From NCBI RefSeq assembly GCF_902706295.1, contig NZ_CACSJJ010000023.1, positions 20,726 through 84,725 of the forward strand: DNA of 64,000 bases. The letters run 5' to 3'. Position 1 is the first letter of the stretch; each line of letters starts with the position of its first letter. The notes below the pieces were generated by a model that saw only the letters and a list, made by a program, of their open reading frames with translations, was not told the DNA's origin and did no database searches. Source of the stretch: Arthrobacter sp. 18067. GTDB lineage: Bacteria > Actinomycetota > Actinomycetes > Actinomycetales > Micrococcaceae. Below are positions 16,052-24,940 of this stretch, one piece after another. The translations under genes were made by a program, and so were the position numbers.

Positions 16052-17437
16052 ATGGCAGCAAAATCCGTCCTTGACCAGGTCATTTCCCTCTCCAAGCGGA
16101 GGGGCTTTGTCTTCCAGGCCGGTGAAATCTATGGTGGCTCCCGTTCTGCATGGGACTACGGTCCCCTTGGTGCGGAGCTGAAGGAAAACATCAAGCGCCA
16201 GTGGTGGCAGAGCATGGTCCGAGGCCGCGAAGACGTTGTAGGCCTGGATTCCTCCGTCATCCTTCCCCGCCAGGTATGGGAAGCATCGGGCCACGTGGAG
16301 GTCTTCTCCGACCCCCTGGTGGAATGCCTTTCCTGCCACAAGCGCTACCGTGCAGACCACCTCGAGGAAGAGTACGAGGAAAAGAAGGGCCGTCCCGCTG
16401 AGAACGGCCTCAAGGACATTGCCTGTGCCAACTGCGGCACCCGTGGCGAATGGACGGAGCCGCAGGAATTCTCCGGCCTGCTGAAGACGTTCCTCGGCCC
16501 GGTAGCCAGCGACGAAGGCATGCACTACCTGCGCCCCGAAACGGCACAGGGCATCTTCGTGAACTTCAACAACGTGCTCACCACGTCCCGGAAAAAGCCG
16601 CCGTTCGGCATCGGCCAGATCGGCAAGTCCTTCCGCAACGAGATCACCCCGGGCAACTTCATCTTCCGTACCCGCGAGTTCGAGCAGATGGAGATGGAAT
16701 TCTTCGTCGAGCCCGGCACCGACGAAGAGTGGCACCAGTACTGGATGAAGGAGCGCATGTCCTGGTACACGGGCCTGGGCATCCGTGAAGACAACCTCCG
16801 TTTCTTCGAGCACCCGCTGGAGAAGCTCAGCCACTATTCCAAGGGCACCACGGACATCGAATACCGCTTCGGTTTCCAGGGCTCCGAATGGGGCGAGCTC
16901 GAAGGCATCGCCAACCGCACGGACTTCGACCTCTCCACCCACGCCAAGGCCTCCGGCACGGACCTGAGCTACTTCAACCAGGCCACCAACGAGCGCTACA
17001 CCCCGTTCGTGATCGAGCCCGCCGCCGGCTTGACCCGCTCCTTCATGGCTTTCCTGATCGACGCGTACACCGAGGACGAGGCACCCAACGCCAAGGGCGG
17101 CGTCGACGTCCGTACGGTGCTGAAGCTGGATCCGCGCCTTGCCCCGGTCAAGGCCGCCGTCCTGCCGCTGAGCCGCAACGAGGACTTGTCCCCGAAGGCC
17201 AAGGCGCTGGGCGCCCAGTTGCGTAAGAACTGGAACATCGATTTCGACGACGCCGGCGCCATCGGCCGCCGCTACCGTCGTCAGGACGAGATCGGTACCC
17301 CGTTCTGCATCACCGTCGACTTCGACACTCTCGAAGACCAGGCCGTCACCATCCGCGAGCGCGACACCATGAGCCAGGAACGAGTGTCCTTGGACAAGGT
17401 TGAAGGCTACCTGGCAGCACGCTTGATCGGCGCCTGA
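16052..17437 (+). CDS. glyS: Glycine--tRNA ligase, alpha2 type
   Basis: A class II aminoacyl-tRNA synthetase of 461 residues, the usual bacterial homodimeric GlyRS length. GFVFQAGEIYGGSRSAWDYG is near the N-terminus. Two zinc-type CxxC pairs (ECLSCHKRYRADH and DIACANCGTRGEW), motif 2 SFRNEITPGNFIFRTREFEQ and motif 3 AAGLTRSFMAFLIDA are all present. The ATG at 16052 follows TGGAGTACCC. The 154-bp region upstream is AT-richer and should hold the promoter; no T-box leader was recognised there. Confidence 0.95.
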   Translation: MAAKSVLDQVISLSKRRGFVFQAGEIYGGSRSAWDYGPLGAELKENIKRQWWQSMVRGREDVVGLDSSVILPRQVWEASGHVEVFSDPLVECLSCHKRYRADHLEEEYEEKKGRPAENGLKDIACANCGTRGEWTEPQEFSGLLKTFLGPVASDEGMHYLRPETAQGIFVNFNNVLTTSRKKPPFGIGQIGKSFRNEITPGNFIFRTREFEQMEMEFFVEPGTDEEWHQYWMKERMSWYTGLGIREDNLRFFEHPLEKLSHYSKGTTDIEYRFGFQGSEWGELEGIANRTDFDLSTHAKASGTDLSYFNQATNERYTPFVIEPAAGLTRSFMAFLIDAYTEDEAPNAKGGVDVRTVLKLDPRLAPVKAAVLPLSRNEDLSPKAKALGAQLRKNWNIDFDDAGAIGRRYRRQDEIGTPFCITVDFDTLEDQAVTIRERDTMSQERVSLDKVEGYLAARLIGA

Positions 17438-17439
17438 TC

Positions 17440-18402
17440 GTGGCTTTGGAGTACCGCGAATGGAAGGAAGGCGACGACCTCGCCCTCCTGGAGATCTGGG
17501 GTAGCCCGGAGACCCTTCCCGCCGAGCAGTTCCGTGCCGCCTTGGCGCCGTCGGGCAACCAGCCTTGGCGCCGGTGCATCGTGGCCGAGGACGTCGTGGA
17601 CGGCGTACGGATTCCCGTTGCGGCAGGCGTCGTCCATGAGGCATCGTTGCACCCGGAACGCCTTTGGGTTTACATCGAGGTTGCCAAGGACCACCGCCGG
17701 GAAGGCGTGGGCGCCACCCTGCTGACCATGCTTCGACGCGAAGCCGGCAACTCGCCGTCGGGCGTTTCCAAGCTGCGCAGCAAGGTGGAACCGGGAACTG
17801 CTGGTGCGGCATTTGCTGCGGCTGCGGGACTGGCACCCATCCAACGTTCGCAGTTGGTGGTTGTGGAACCTGAGCCTCTGTCCTTGCCGAGGTTCGGCGA
17901 CGGTTCAGAGGAAGCTGCGTCAGAGCGTGTGGAGGACCTGGCGACTGGTTCTGTTGAGCTGAGCGATGTTGTGGGTAAGTACTACTCGCACGTCCACCAC
18001 TGGGACAGCCCGGGGGAGCTGGGCATTGCAACGGTTCAGCGCTTGTTCCTGCACGACCTGACAGGTGCCCATGGCGCAATAGTCCTGCGCGCGCCCAAGG
18101 CCAGTGCTTTCGGCGCGGGCGTTCCGGCGAGCCGCAAGGGAAAAATCCAGGCGTTCGCCATCAGTTACGCCCAGGGCAACTCCGACGAACCGTCGGACGT
18201 CTTCCTGGGCCATGATCCTGAGCTGTCCGCCGACGATGCGTCGGCAGCGGTGAGGGACTTGCTGGCACTGATTGCCTACCAGCATCCCGTGTTGTTGGAA
18301 GTTGACGAATCGATGACGGCCCTGCGGAGTGTGCTCACTCCGTTGCTGGAATCAGGCAAGGCCCACGCGCGAGGTGCGGATACGTTGATCGTGAGCGACT
18401 GA
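17440..18402 (+). CDS. GNAT-family N-acetyltransferase
   Basis: A 320-residue protein starting with GTG two bases after the glyS stop, so probably co-transcribed with it. The N-terminal half is a GNAT fold: EYREWKEGDDLALLEIWGSP, then LWVYIEVAKDHRREGVGATL, where RREGVGATL is the acetyl-CoA-binding R/Q-xx-G-x-G/A loop. The C-terminal half (about residues 160-315) is a second, more divergent GNAT-like module. The acceptor is unknown; linkage to glyS is common gene order in related actinobacteria as far as can be inferred and does not define function. Confidence 0.75.
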   Translation: MALEYREWKEGDDLALLEIWGSPETLPAEQFRAALAPSGNQPWRRCIVAEDVVDGVRIPVAAGVVHEASLHPERLWVYIEVAKDHRREGVGATLLTMLRREAGNSPSGVSKLRSKVEPGTAGAAFAAAAGLAPIQRSQLVVVEPEPLSLPRFGDGSEEAASERVEDLATGSVELSDVVGKYYSHVHHWDSPGELGIATVQRLFLHDLTGAHGAIVLRAPKASAFGAGVPASRKGKIQAFAISYAQGNSDEPSDVFLGHDPELSADDASAAVRDLLALIAYQHPVLLEVDESMTALRSVLTPLLESGKAHARGADTLIVSD

Positions 18403-18420
18403 CCACTGTTTCCGCACGTC

Positions 18421-18461
18421 AGGATCCTGCCTTCCGCTGGCCACAGGGAGGGCAGGATCCT
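18421..18461 (+). terminator. Strong hairpin after the GNAT gene
   Basis: AGGATCCTGCCTTCC at 18421-18435 and GGAGGGCAGGATCCT at 18447-18461 pair over 15 bp with one mismatch and an 11-nt loop. TTGTCCC follows. It sits 18 bp after the GNAT stop and would end that transcript, yet it lies inside the open frame leading into the next gene. Confidence 0.6.
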
Positions 18462-18509
18462 TGTCCCGAAGATAATGAATACGATTCCGCCCGCGCTGTC
18501 TTCAACGCC

Positions 18510-19781
18510 ATGGTGGATAAACGTCCCGCGGGGATTATCCGAGTTGCCCAAGTCTCCGATGTCATCGCCGGGGTGAACTTTGCCCGCGAAAACGCCATGC
18601 CGTTGGCCATCAGGGGTGGTGGGCGCAGCGCGCCGGGGTTCGGTACCTGGGACGATGCCTTGGTGCTGGACTTCGTCAACCGCACAGGCGTCAGGGTGGA
18701 CCCGGAAGCGCGCACGGCCCGCGCCGAGGCGGGAACCACCTGGGCCGACTTCAACCACGCCACGCATGCCTTTGGGCTGGCAACCACTGGCGGGATCGTT
18801 GGGTCCACCGGAGTGGCAGGACTGACGCTGGGCGGCGGGATCGGGTACCTCACCCGGAAATATGGCTTGTCCTGCGACAACCTGGTCTCCGCGGATGTGG
18901 TGACCGCTGACGGCAACTTCCTGGTCGTCAACAAAGACCGCAACGAGGACCTGTTCTGGGCCATCCGCGGCGGTGGCGGAAACTTTGGCGTGGTCACCTC
19001 GTTGGAGTTCCAACTCCATCCCGTGGACATGGTCTACGCAGGCATCATCATCTACGGAGCTGAGAATATCCCCACGGTGGCCCGCTTCTACCGGGAGTAC
19101 ATAGCGTCTGCGCCGGAGGAATTCGGAGCCTTCCTCGGATTCCACCAGGGACCGCCGGTGCCGTTCCTTCCTGAGGAATGGCATGGCAAGTCGGTTTGCG
19201 AGGTGGTGGGAATGTGGACGGGCGATCCGGCCGAAGGCGAGGCACGCTGGCAGCCATTCCTTGATGCCGCGCCAGTGGCGGGATCGATGGTGGGTCCCAT
19301 GCCCTATCCGGCCCTCAACGTGGCCTTCGACGGACTGAACCAGAAAGGGATGCAGGGCTATTGGAAGGCCAACTTCCTGAAGGATCTCAATGACGGTGCA
19401 ATCGACACCCACGCCGAATTCGGGGCGACCGTAACCAGCGTCAACACCTCGGTGCACGTCTATCCAATTGACGGAGCCGTTTCCCGGGTGGGAGTCCAGG
19501 ACACCGCCTTTGCCCATCGCGACATGAAGTTTTCACCGGTCATCGCCACCCAGTGGCCGGACCGGGCGGACAATGAGTCCAACATCGCCTGGGCCCGTCA
19601 GTACGCGGCGGCTCTCGCGCCACATTCGGAGGCCGGCGGTTATATCAATTTCATGGACTCCGAGGACCAGAACCGGGTAGCGGACAACTATGGGCCAAAT
19701 TGGGAGAGGCTTGTAGCCATCAAGGCAAAATACGACCCCGGAAACCTCTTCCGGGTGAACCAGAACATCGCGCCTGCCTGA
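18510..19781 (+). CDS. FAD-binding oxidoreductase, berberine-bridge-like (BBE domain)
   Basis: A 423-residue flavoprotein of the PCMH/VAO class. MPLAIRGGGRSAPGFGT and GGIVGSTGVAGLTLGGGIG are the FAD-binding stretches, AIRGGGGNFGVVTSLEF follows, and the C-terminal BBE segment ends in KYDPGNLFRVNQNI. Members oxidise sugars, alcohols or alkaloids; the substrate is unknown. The only standard start is the ATG at 18510, but the frame upstream (18465-18509) encodes PEDNEYDSARAVFNA, the sequence that normally precedes this point in the family. The true N-terminus is therefore uncertain; a CTG at 18399 overlapping the GNAT stop is the only nearby candidate. Confidence 0.8.
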   Translation: MVDKRPAGIIRVAQVSDVIAGVNFARENAMPLAIRGGGRSAPGFGTWDDALVLDFVNRTGVRVDPEARTARAEAGTTWADFNHATHAFGLATTGGIVGSTGVAGLTLGGGIGYLTRKYGLSCDNLVSADVVTADGNFLVVNKDRNEDLFWAIRGGGGNFGVVTSLEFQLHPVDMVYAGIIIYGAENIPTVARFYREYIASAPEEFGAFLGFHQGPPVPFLPEEWHGKSVCEVVGMWTGDPAEGEARWQPFLDAAPVAGSMVGPMPYPALNVAFDGLNQKGMQGYWKANFLKDLNDGAIDTHAEFGATVTSVNTSVHVYPIDGAVSRVGVQDTAFAHRDMKFSPVIATQWPDRADNESNIAWARQYAAALAPHSEAGGYINFMDSEDQNRVADNYGPNWERLVAIKAKYDPGNLFRVNQNIAPA

Positions 19782-19859
19782 GGCATCCCTGAGCCGCCCG
19801 CGGGAGGCGGAGGACGCCGGCCTTCCCGCGTAGGGTTGAGGCATGAGGTTTTGCTGCTG

Positions 19860-21335
19860 ATGGGCCACGGTCACTCCCACGGTCATTCTGAAAGTTCCGA
19901 GCCAACCCCGCAGGCTCTTGCCTCGCGGAAGAGGGCCAACTGGATATTGGCGGCCATACTTGTTCCGCTGGGCGTCCTGACCCTGGTGGCCATGATGGTC
20001 ATGTGGCCCTCGGGCAGTCGGGAAGGGATCACTTTCTCAAGCCCATACCAGGCTGCCCCGGGCGTCACGTTCGATACCGGCCGGATCCAGAGCGTGGTGG
20101 TGGAAAGCTGCACGCAAACCGGTCAGGCTGACGCCGGCCAGGCTGACACCGGCCAGACCGACCCCAATCAAAGCGGCCAGGCCGGGGGGTCGCAGTGCAC
20201 GTTCGCCTTTACGGAGCCGGACAAGGGCGGGGACGTAGTCAAGGTTGTCATCAACCCTGACGTTGCCATGTCGCACGGCGTGGACGTGGGGGACACCATC
20301 CGGTACCTGAACCTCTCCGCGGTCCAGGGTGCCAACGCCGGCAGCGGTGCTCCTGCATATGTTTTCGTCGACTTCGTCCGCAGCATTCCCATCGCGATGC
20401 TGGCCGTCCTGTACGCGGCGGTGGTCATCGCGGTTGCCCGTTGGCGCGGCTTCCGGGCGCTCCTTGGGTTGGTGGGTGCGTACTTCGTCCTGGTCAGCTT
20501 CATCCTGCCCGGATTGGTGGAGGGCAAGCCCCCGTTGCTGCTGGCGTTGGTGGGGTCCACGGTGATCATGATCGGGGTCCTGTATTTTGCGCACGGGTTC
20601 TCGGCGCGAACGTCCACGGCCTTATTGGGGACCATTTTTGGGCTCAGCATCACAGCGCTGCTGGCGGCGTGGGCCACGGACGCCGCCAACCTGGCCGGCG
20701 TCGGAAACCACGACGCCTCAACGCTGGTGAACATGTCGAGCCAGATCTCCATCTCCGGGATCATTCTCTGCGGCCTGATCATTTCCGGCCTGGGCGTGCT
20801 TAACGACGTCACCATCACCCAGTCATCGGCAGTGTGGGAACTCTATGAACTGGCGCCCAACACCAGCGCCCGCAAGCTGTTCACCTCGGCCATGCGGATC
20901 GGCCGGGACCACATCGCCTCCACGGTGTACACCATTGCTTTTGCCTACGCGGGCGCAGCCCTTCCGATTCTCATCATCGTGATGCTCTACGACCGCCCGT
21001 TGGCTGAAGCGCTCACCAGTGCCGAACTGTCCGAGGAAGTCATCCGTACGTTGGTGGGTTCCATCGGCCTGGTCCTCGCGATCCCGGTTACCACGCTGAT
21101 CGCGGTGCTGGTGGTCAAGGCGACCGGTATGAAGCGCCTCGCCTCTGTGTACGTGCCGTCGGTCAGTCCCGACGACGTGGACGACACCGGCGCGCTGGCC
21201 GCAGCGGCCGCCGTCGTGCGTTCCGACGAGCACGACGAACACGACGTCGGGATCCGCCTCGATGCTCCCGGCAAGCCTGCGCGGCCGGGCAGCCGCCGCG
21301 CCCAACGCGAAGCGGAGCGGCGCAGGACCGACTAA
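19860..21335 (+). CDS. YibE/F-family membrane protein
   Basis: A protein of about 491 residues. A histidine-rich N-terminus (MGHGHSHGHSES) leads to a first membrane helix. A soluble extracellular segment (about residues 60-160) carries a short QAD/T-GQ tandem repeat and two cysteines, and seven or so further helices follow. SISGIILCGLIISGLGVLND and TSAMRIGRDHIASTVYTIAF are typical of the YibE/F family, which is found in many Gram-positive bacteria without a settled function. The C-terminus is charged and basic. The ATG at 19860 is chosen; a TTG at 19836 would add eight residues. Confidence 0.75.
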   Translation: MGHGHSHGHSESSEPTPQALASRKRANWILAAILVPLGVLTLVAMMVMWPSGSREGITFSSPYQAAPGVTFDTGRIQSVVVESCTQTGQADAGQADTGQTDPNQSGQAGGSQCTFAFTEPDKGGDVVKVVINPDVAMSHGVDVGDTIRYLNLSAVQGANAGSGAPAYVFVDFVRSIPIAMLAVLYAAVVIAVARWRGFRALLGLVGAYFVLVSFILPGLVEGKPPLLLALVGSTVIMIGVLYFAHGFSARTSTALLGTIFGLSITALLAAWATDAANLAGVGNHDASTLVNMSSQISISGIILCGLIISGLGVLNDVTITQSSAVWELYELAPNTSARKLFTSAMRIGRDHIASTVYTIAFAYAGAALPILIIVMLYDRPLAEALTSAELSEEVIRTLVGSIGLVLAIPVTTLIAVLVVKATGMKRLASVYVPSVSPDDVDDTGALAAAAAVVRSDEHDEHDVGIRLDAPGKPARPGSRRAQREAERRRTD

Positions 21336-21341
21336 GCACTC

Positions 21342-21370
21342 ATGACATTTGTCATCCCGGATGCATGACA
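21342..21370 (+). promoter_or_regulatory. Candidate DesR-like response-regulator box
   Basis: ATGACATTTGTCAT (21342-21355) is a perfect inverted repeat of ATGACA around TT. A third half-site, ATGACA, is at 21365-21370. The sites precede the ABC exporter gene by about 70 bp. DesR-type NarL/LuxR regulators bind similar TGACAnnTGTCA elements, and one such regulator ends this operon. Confidence 0.5.
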
Positions 21371-21437
21371 CCCGCTACGGGCGTGTGTGCTTCATCGCGG
21401 CTTGAATTGGTACACCAGACCACTTCCAGGGAGAGCC

Positions 21438-22376
21438 ATGACAATGACAGGCGTGCCGGCCGTTCGCGCTGCCGGACTTCACAAGAGCTTCGGGAAGGTC
21501 CACGCCGTCCGCGGCCTGGACCTGACGGTGCAGCAGGGCGAGGTCGTGGCCTTCCTGGGACCCAACGGAGCCGGCAAGACCACCACCATCGACATGATCC
21601 TGGGGCTCACCACGCCGGACAGGGGCGAAGTCTCCGTCTTCGGCCGCACGCCACGGGCCGCGATTTCCAGGGGACAGGTGGCGGCGGTGATGCAAACGGG
21701 CGGTTTGCTGCGCGACATCAGCGTTCGCGAGACCGTACAGCTCACCGCGGCAATGTTCGATTCCTCGCGCCCTGTGGACGAAGTCCTCACGCGCGCAGGC
21801 ATCCTGGACATCGCTGACCGAAAGGTGGAGAAGTGTTCGGGAGGCCAACAGCAGCGCCTGCGCTTTGCCATGGCTTTGGTCTCCGACCCCGGGCTGCTCA
21901 TCCTGGACGAACCAACCACCGGCATGGATGTGGCCGGACGCCGCGATTTTTGGTCCGCCATCCGGGCTGATGCGTCGCGGGGACGCACTGTCATCTTCGC
22001 TACCCACTACCTCGAGGAAGCCGACGCCTACGCCGATCGCATCGTCCTGGTCCGACAAGGAACCATCGTTGCCGACGGCACGGCGGCACAGGTCAAGAAC
22101 CTGGCCTCCGGAAGGACTGTGCGGGCAACGCTGCCATCGGGGGACCGGGCGCTGCTGGCCGGGCTGCCGCCGGCAGCCAACGTGGAGTACGACGCCGGAC
22201 GCGTCACCGTCCGTACTTCCGACTCGGACTCAGTAGTCCGCTACCTGCTCAACAACACCGGCGCCCACGACCTTGAAGTGGTCGCCCACAACCTGGAGGA
22301 GGCGTTCGTGGCACTGACCGCGGACGAACCCGGCACGGATGCCGACCGGCACGCACTCGAAGGAGACCGGGCATGA
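21438..22376 (+). CDS. ABC transporter ATP-binding protein
   Basis: A 312-residue ATPase. Walker A GPNGAGKTTTID is near residue 42, the ABC signature is KCSGGQQQRLRFAMAL, and Walker B LLILDEPTTGMD is followed by a switch His in FATHYLEEADAYADR. The C-terminal third (residues 225-312) is the accessory domain common in drug and lipid exporters of the DrrA/YhaQ type. The ATG at 21438 follows CAGGGAGAG. It overlaps the permease gene by ATGA. Together they form an ABC-2 exporter whose cargo is unknown. Confidence 0.9.
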   Translation: MTMTGVPAVRAAGLHKSFGKVHAVRGLDLTVQQGEVVAFLGPNGAGKTTTIDMILGLTTPDRGEVSVFGRTPRAAISRGQVAAVMQTGGLLRDISVRETVQLTAAMFDSSRPVDEVLTRAGILDIADRKVEKCSGGQQQRLRFAMALVSDPGLLILDEPTTGMDVAGRRDFWSAIRADASRGRTVIFATHYLEEADAYADRIVLVRQGTIVADGTAAQVKNLASGRTVRATLPSGDRALLAGLPPAANVEYDAGRVTVRTSDSDSVVRYLLNNTGAHDLEVVAHNLEEAFVALTADEPGTDADRHALEGDRA

Positions 22377-23149
22377 GCCAGGCAACCGCCATCCAGGACC
22401 GGAAACCCTCAGCCGGCGGCATCAACCGCACCTTCCTGTGGATCGAGATCAAGCGGATGCTCCGAAACCGCAGGACCGTCATCTTTACCGTCCTGATGCC
22501 GGCCATCTTCTTCTTCATCTTTGGGCTGTCCAACAAGGACCAACTGCTTCCCAACGGCCATAGCTACGGGCAGTACATCCTGATCAGCCTCACCGTCTAT
22601 GCGGCCATGACGGCAGCCACGGGGGCGGGCAGCCAGGTGGCCGTTGAGCGGGCGCAAGGCTGGAGCCGGCAACTGCGGCTCACCCCGCTCCTGCCGGGGG
22701 CCTACATTGCCGTCAAGGCAGCGGCGGCGCTGACCTTGTCCCTGGTAGCCGTCATTGCCCAATTCGTCATTGGTGCCTTGGCCGGGGTGACCATGGACCC
22801 GCAGATCTGGCTGACCGCAGGCCTGGTTGCCTGGTTGGGTTCACTCGTCTTCGCCGCCCTTGGCTTGTTCGTCGGGTACCTCATGCCAAGCCAGAACGTC
22901 ATGCAGATCCTTGGCCCGGCGCTCGCCATCCTGGCCATGCTCGGAGGGCTGTTCATGCCCATTGAGATCATGGGTGACACCTTCGGCGAGATTGCGAAGT
23001 TCACACCGGCCTACGGGATCGGGCAGCTTGCGCGCAGCCCCATCACCGGCGAGTTCGATGCCATCTGGATCGTCAACGTGCTGGCGTGGCTGGCTATCTT
23101 CGTTGGCGGGGCAGCCATGGCTTTCCGCCGTGACACCAAGCGTGTCTGA
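22373..23149 (+). CDS. ABC-2 type transporter permease
   Basis: A 258-residue membrane protein with six predicted helices. FLWIEIKRMLRNRRTVIFTV, then VAVERAQGWSRQLRLTPLLP and LGPALAILAMLGGLFMPIEI, are characteristic of ABC-2 permeases. Its start overlaps the ATPase stop by four bases, so the two should be made in fixed ratio. A two-component system follows within 30 bp, which suggests that the exporter responds to membrane or drug stress. Confidence 0.88.
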   Translation: MSQATAIQDRKPSAGGINRTFLWIEIKRMLRNRRTVIFTVLMPAIFFFIFGLSNKDQLLPNGHSYGQYILISLTVYAAMTAATGAGSQVAVERAQGWSRQLRLTPLLPGAYIAVKAAAALTLSLVAVIAQFVIGALAGVTMDPQIWLTAGLVAWLGSLVFAALGLFVGYLMPSQNVMQILGPALAILAMLGGLFMPIEIMGDTFGEIAKFTPAYGIGQLARSPITGEFDAIWIVNVLAWLAIFVGGAAMAFRRDTKRV

Positions 23150-23179
23150 CCACGTCCTGCAGTGACTAAGGTGGGATCC

Positions 23180-24292
23180 ATGACCAGCCCGAGCCTTGGC
23201 GACACGTTCCGTGGGCCCGGACCCCGCAAATGGTTCGTCGGTGCCGGATTCTCCATCATCCTCTGGGCCTGGCCCACGTGGAACCTTGTGTGGTCCGTCG
23301 ATGAACCAGTGCTGTGGAAAGTGGCAGCCTCTGCAGCCCTGGTTGCCTTCTTCGCTGCCTACGCCGTCCTGCCGATGTTCAGCCGGCGCCGCGGAACCCG
23401 GACGGGACTCGCTTGTACGGGGATCCTGCTGGCATTGAACGGCCTGGTCATTCTCCTGGTCGGCAAAGAGGCACTGTGGACCTGGCCGTTCCTCGCATGT
23501 GCCATCGCCATGACCGTGCTGCCGCCGCGCGTGGACTTTGCCCTCATTGTTGCCATGGCCGCCGTGTCCTTGGCGACGGAACTGACAACCGGTACCCCCG
23601 AGCAGGCGTTTTTCCAGCCGGCCCTCATCCTGTCGCTCGGCTTCATGATGTCCTCCTTTGCACGGCTGATCCGGCAGACGGTCCAGCTTCGCGAGGCACA
23701 AACCGAACTGGCCGACGCCGCAGTGGCTGCGGAGCGCAGCCGCGTAGCGCGGGACATGCACGACATCCTGGGGCACTCTTTGACCGTAATCGCTGTCAAA
23801 GCGGAGCTGGCCGGGCGGTTGATGGAAGGATCAGCCCCGGATCCGGCCATGGACAGGGCCGCCGCGGAAATCAGCGATGTGCAGGACCTCGCCCGCGGTG
23901 CGCTCGCAGATGTCCGGGCAACCGTGGCCGGTTATCGGGGAGTGAACGTCCTCGCTGAGCTTGCAGTGGCCCGGACAGCACTCGAGTCGGCAGGTATCAA
24001 TGCCGAACTCCCCGGCACGGTGGAGCAAGTGCCGGCCAGGCACCGGGAACTTTTCGGTTGGGTACTCCGGGAAGGCGTCACGAATGTGGTGCGGCACTCA
24101 GGCGCCGGCCGCTGCCGGGTCCTGTTGACGCCGTCGAGCGTGTTGGTGGAGGACGACGGCGTGGGGCCGGGTGCCGCGGAGTCTTTCGGTAACGGACTGG
24201 CTGGGATACAGGAAAGAACAGCGGCGGCCGGTGGAAGCGTCAGCGTCGGCAGGAGTGACCTGGGAGGGTTCAGATTGGCAGTTGAAGTATGA
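23180..24292 (+). CDS. Sensor histidine kinase, DesK-like (HisKA_3)
   Basis: A 370-residue sensor. Residues 1-165 hold about five membrane helices with little extracellular sequence, as in DesK-like thermosensors and membrane-state sensors. The dimerisation box ERSRVARDMHDILGHSLTVI carries the phosphoacceptor His (DMHD). The ATPase part has LREGVTNVVRHSGAGRCRV and VLVEDDGVGPGA. The ATG at 23180 follows AAGGTGGGATCC; a GTG at 23162 is possible. It overlaps the response regulator by ATGA. Confidence 0.88.
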   Translation: MTSPSLGDTFRGPGPRKWFVGAGFSIILWAWPTWNLVWSVDEPVLWKVAASAALVAFFAAYAVLPMFSRRRGTRTGLACTGILLALNGLVILLVGKEALWTWPFLACAIAMTVLPPRVDFALIVAMAAVSLATELTTGTPEQAFFQPALILSLGFMMSSFARLIRQTVQLREAQTELADAAVAAERSRVARDMHDILGHSLTVIAVKAELAGRLMEGSAPDPAMDRAAAEISDVQDLARGALADVRATVAGYRGVNVLAELAVARTALESAGINAELPGTVEQVPARHRELFGWVLREGVTNVVRHSGAGRCRVLLTPSSVLVEDDGVGPGAAESFGNGLAGIQERTAAAGGSVSVGRSDLGGFRLAVEV

Positions 24293-24900
24293 CTATCCGG
24301 TTGGTGATAGCCGACGACCAAGCGTTGGTCCGCGGGGCTTTGGCCGCTTTGCTGGGACTTGAGCCGGACATCGAGGTGGTTGCTGAGCTGGGTGACGGAA
24401 CAGGAGTCGCGGACGCCGTCGTGGAACTCGCTGCGGATGTGGCGATGCTCGACGTCGAGATGCCCGGGCTGGATGGCATCAGTGCCGCGGCTGCGGTCCG
24501 ACGGGCGTCGCCTTCGTGCCGGGTCCTCATGGTCACCACGTTTGGCCGGCCGGGCTACCTCAAGCGGGCCATGCAGGCCGGGGCCTCGGGCTTCGTGGTC
24601 AAGGACACGCCTGCGCGCCAGCTGGCCGAGGCTGTCAGGCGTGTGCACCGCGGCCTGCGTGTGGTGGATCCCGTGCTCGCCGCTGAATCGTTGACCTCCG
24701 GCGACAGTCCACTGACCGAACGTGAGGCGGACGTACTTCGGGCAGCGTCGGACGGCGGCACCGTGGCAGACATTGCCAAAGCCGCGATGCTCTCCGAGGG
24801 GACAGTGCGGAACTACCTGTCCGCGGCCATGGCCAAGACCGGCGGAAGGACCAGGGCCGAAGCGGTCCGGTTGGCCGAGGATAACGGCTGGCTTCTCTAG
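24289..24900 (+). CDS. Response regulator, NarL/LuxR family (DesR-like)
   Basis: A 203-residue regulator. The receiver has the acidic pair ADDQ near the N-terminus, the phosphoacceptor Asp in AMLDVEMPGLDGI (residue 55 or nearby), and the Lys in VVKDTPARQ. The C-terminal LuxR helix-turn-helix is LTEREADVLRAASDGGTVAD followed by IAKAAMLSEGTVRNYLSAAM. It is expected to be phosphorylated by the upstream kinase and to act on the exporter operon, probably through the inverted repeat at 21342. Confidence 0.9.
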   Translation: MTIRLVIADDQALVRGALAALLGLEPDIEVVAELGDGTGVADAVVELAADVAMLDVEMPGLDGISAAAAVRRASPSCRVLMVTTFGRPGYLKRAMQAGASGFVVKDTPARQLAEAVRRVHRGLRVVDPVLAAESLTSGDSPLTEREADVLRAASDGGTVADIAKAAMLSEGTVRNYLSAAMAKTGGRTRAEAVRLAEDNGWLL

Positions 24901-24940
24901 GGCGTCCCACCGATTTGCCCGCATTTGCAACAATGGATGG

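Noticed and set aside
16001..18079. 692-codon minus-strand open frame across glyS and the GNAT gene
   Set aside because: It is antisense to two clear genes and has repetitive low-information sequence; a codon-bias shadow.
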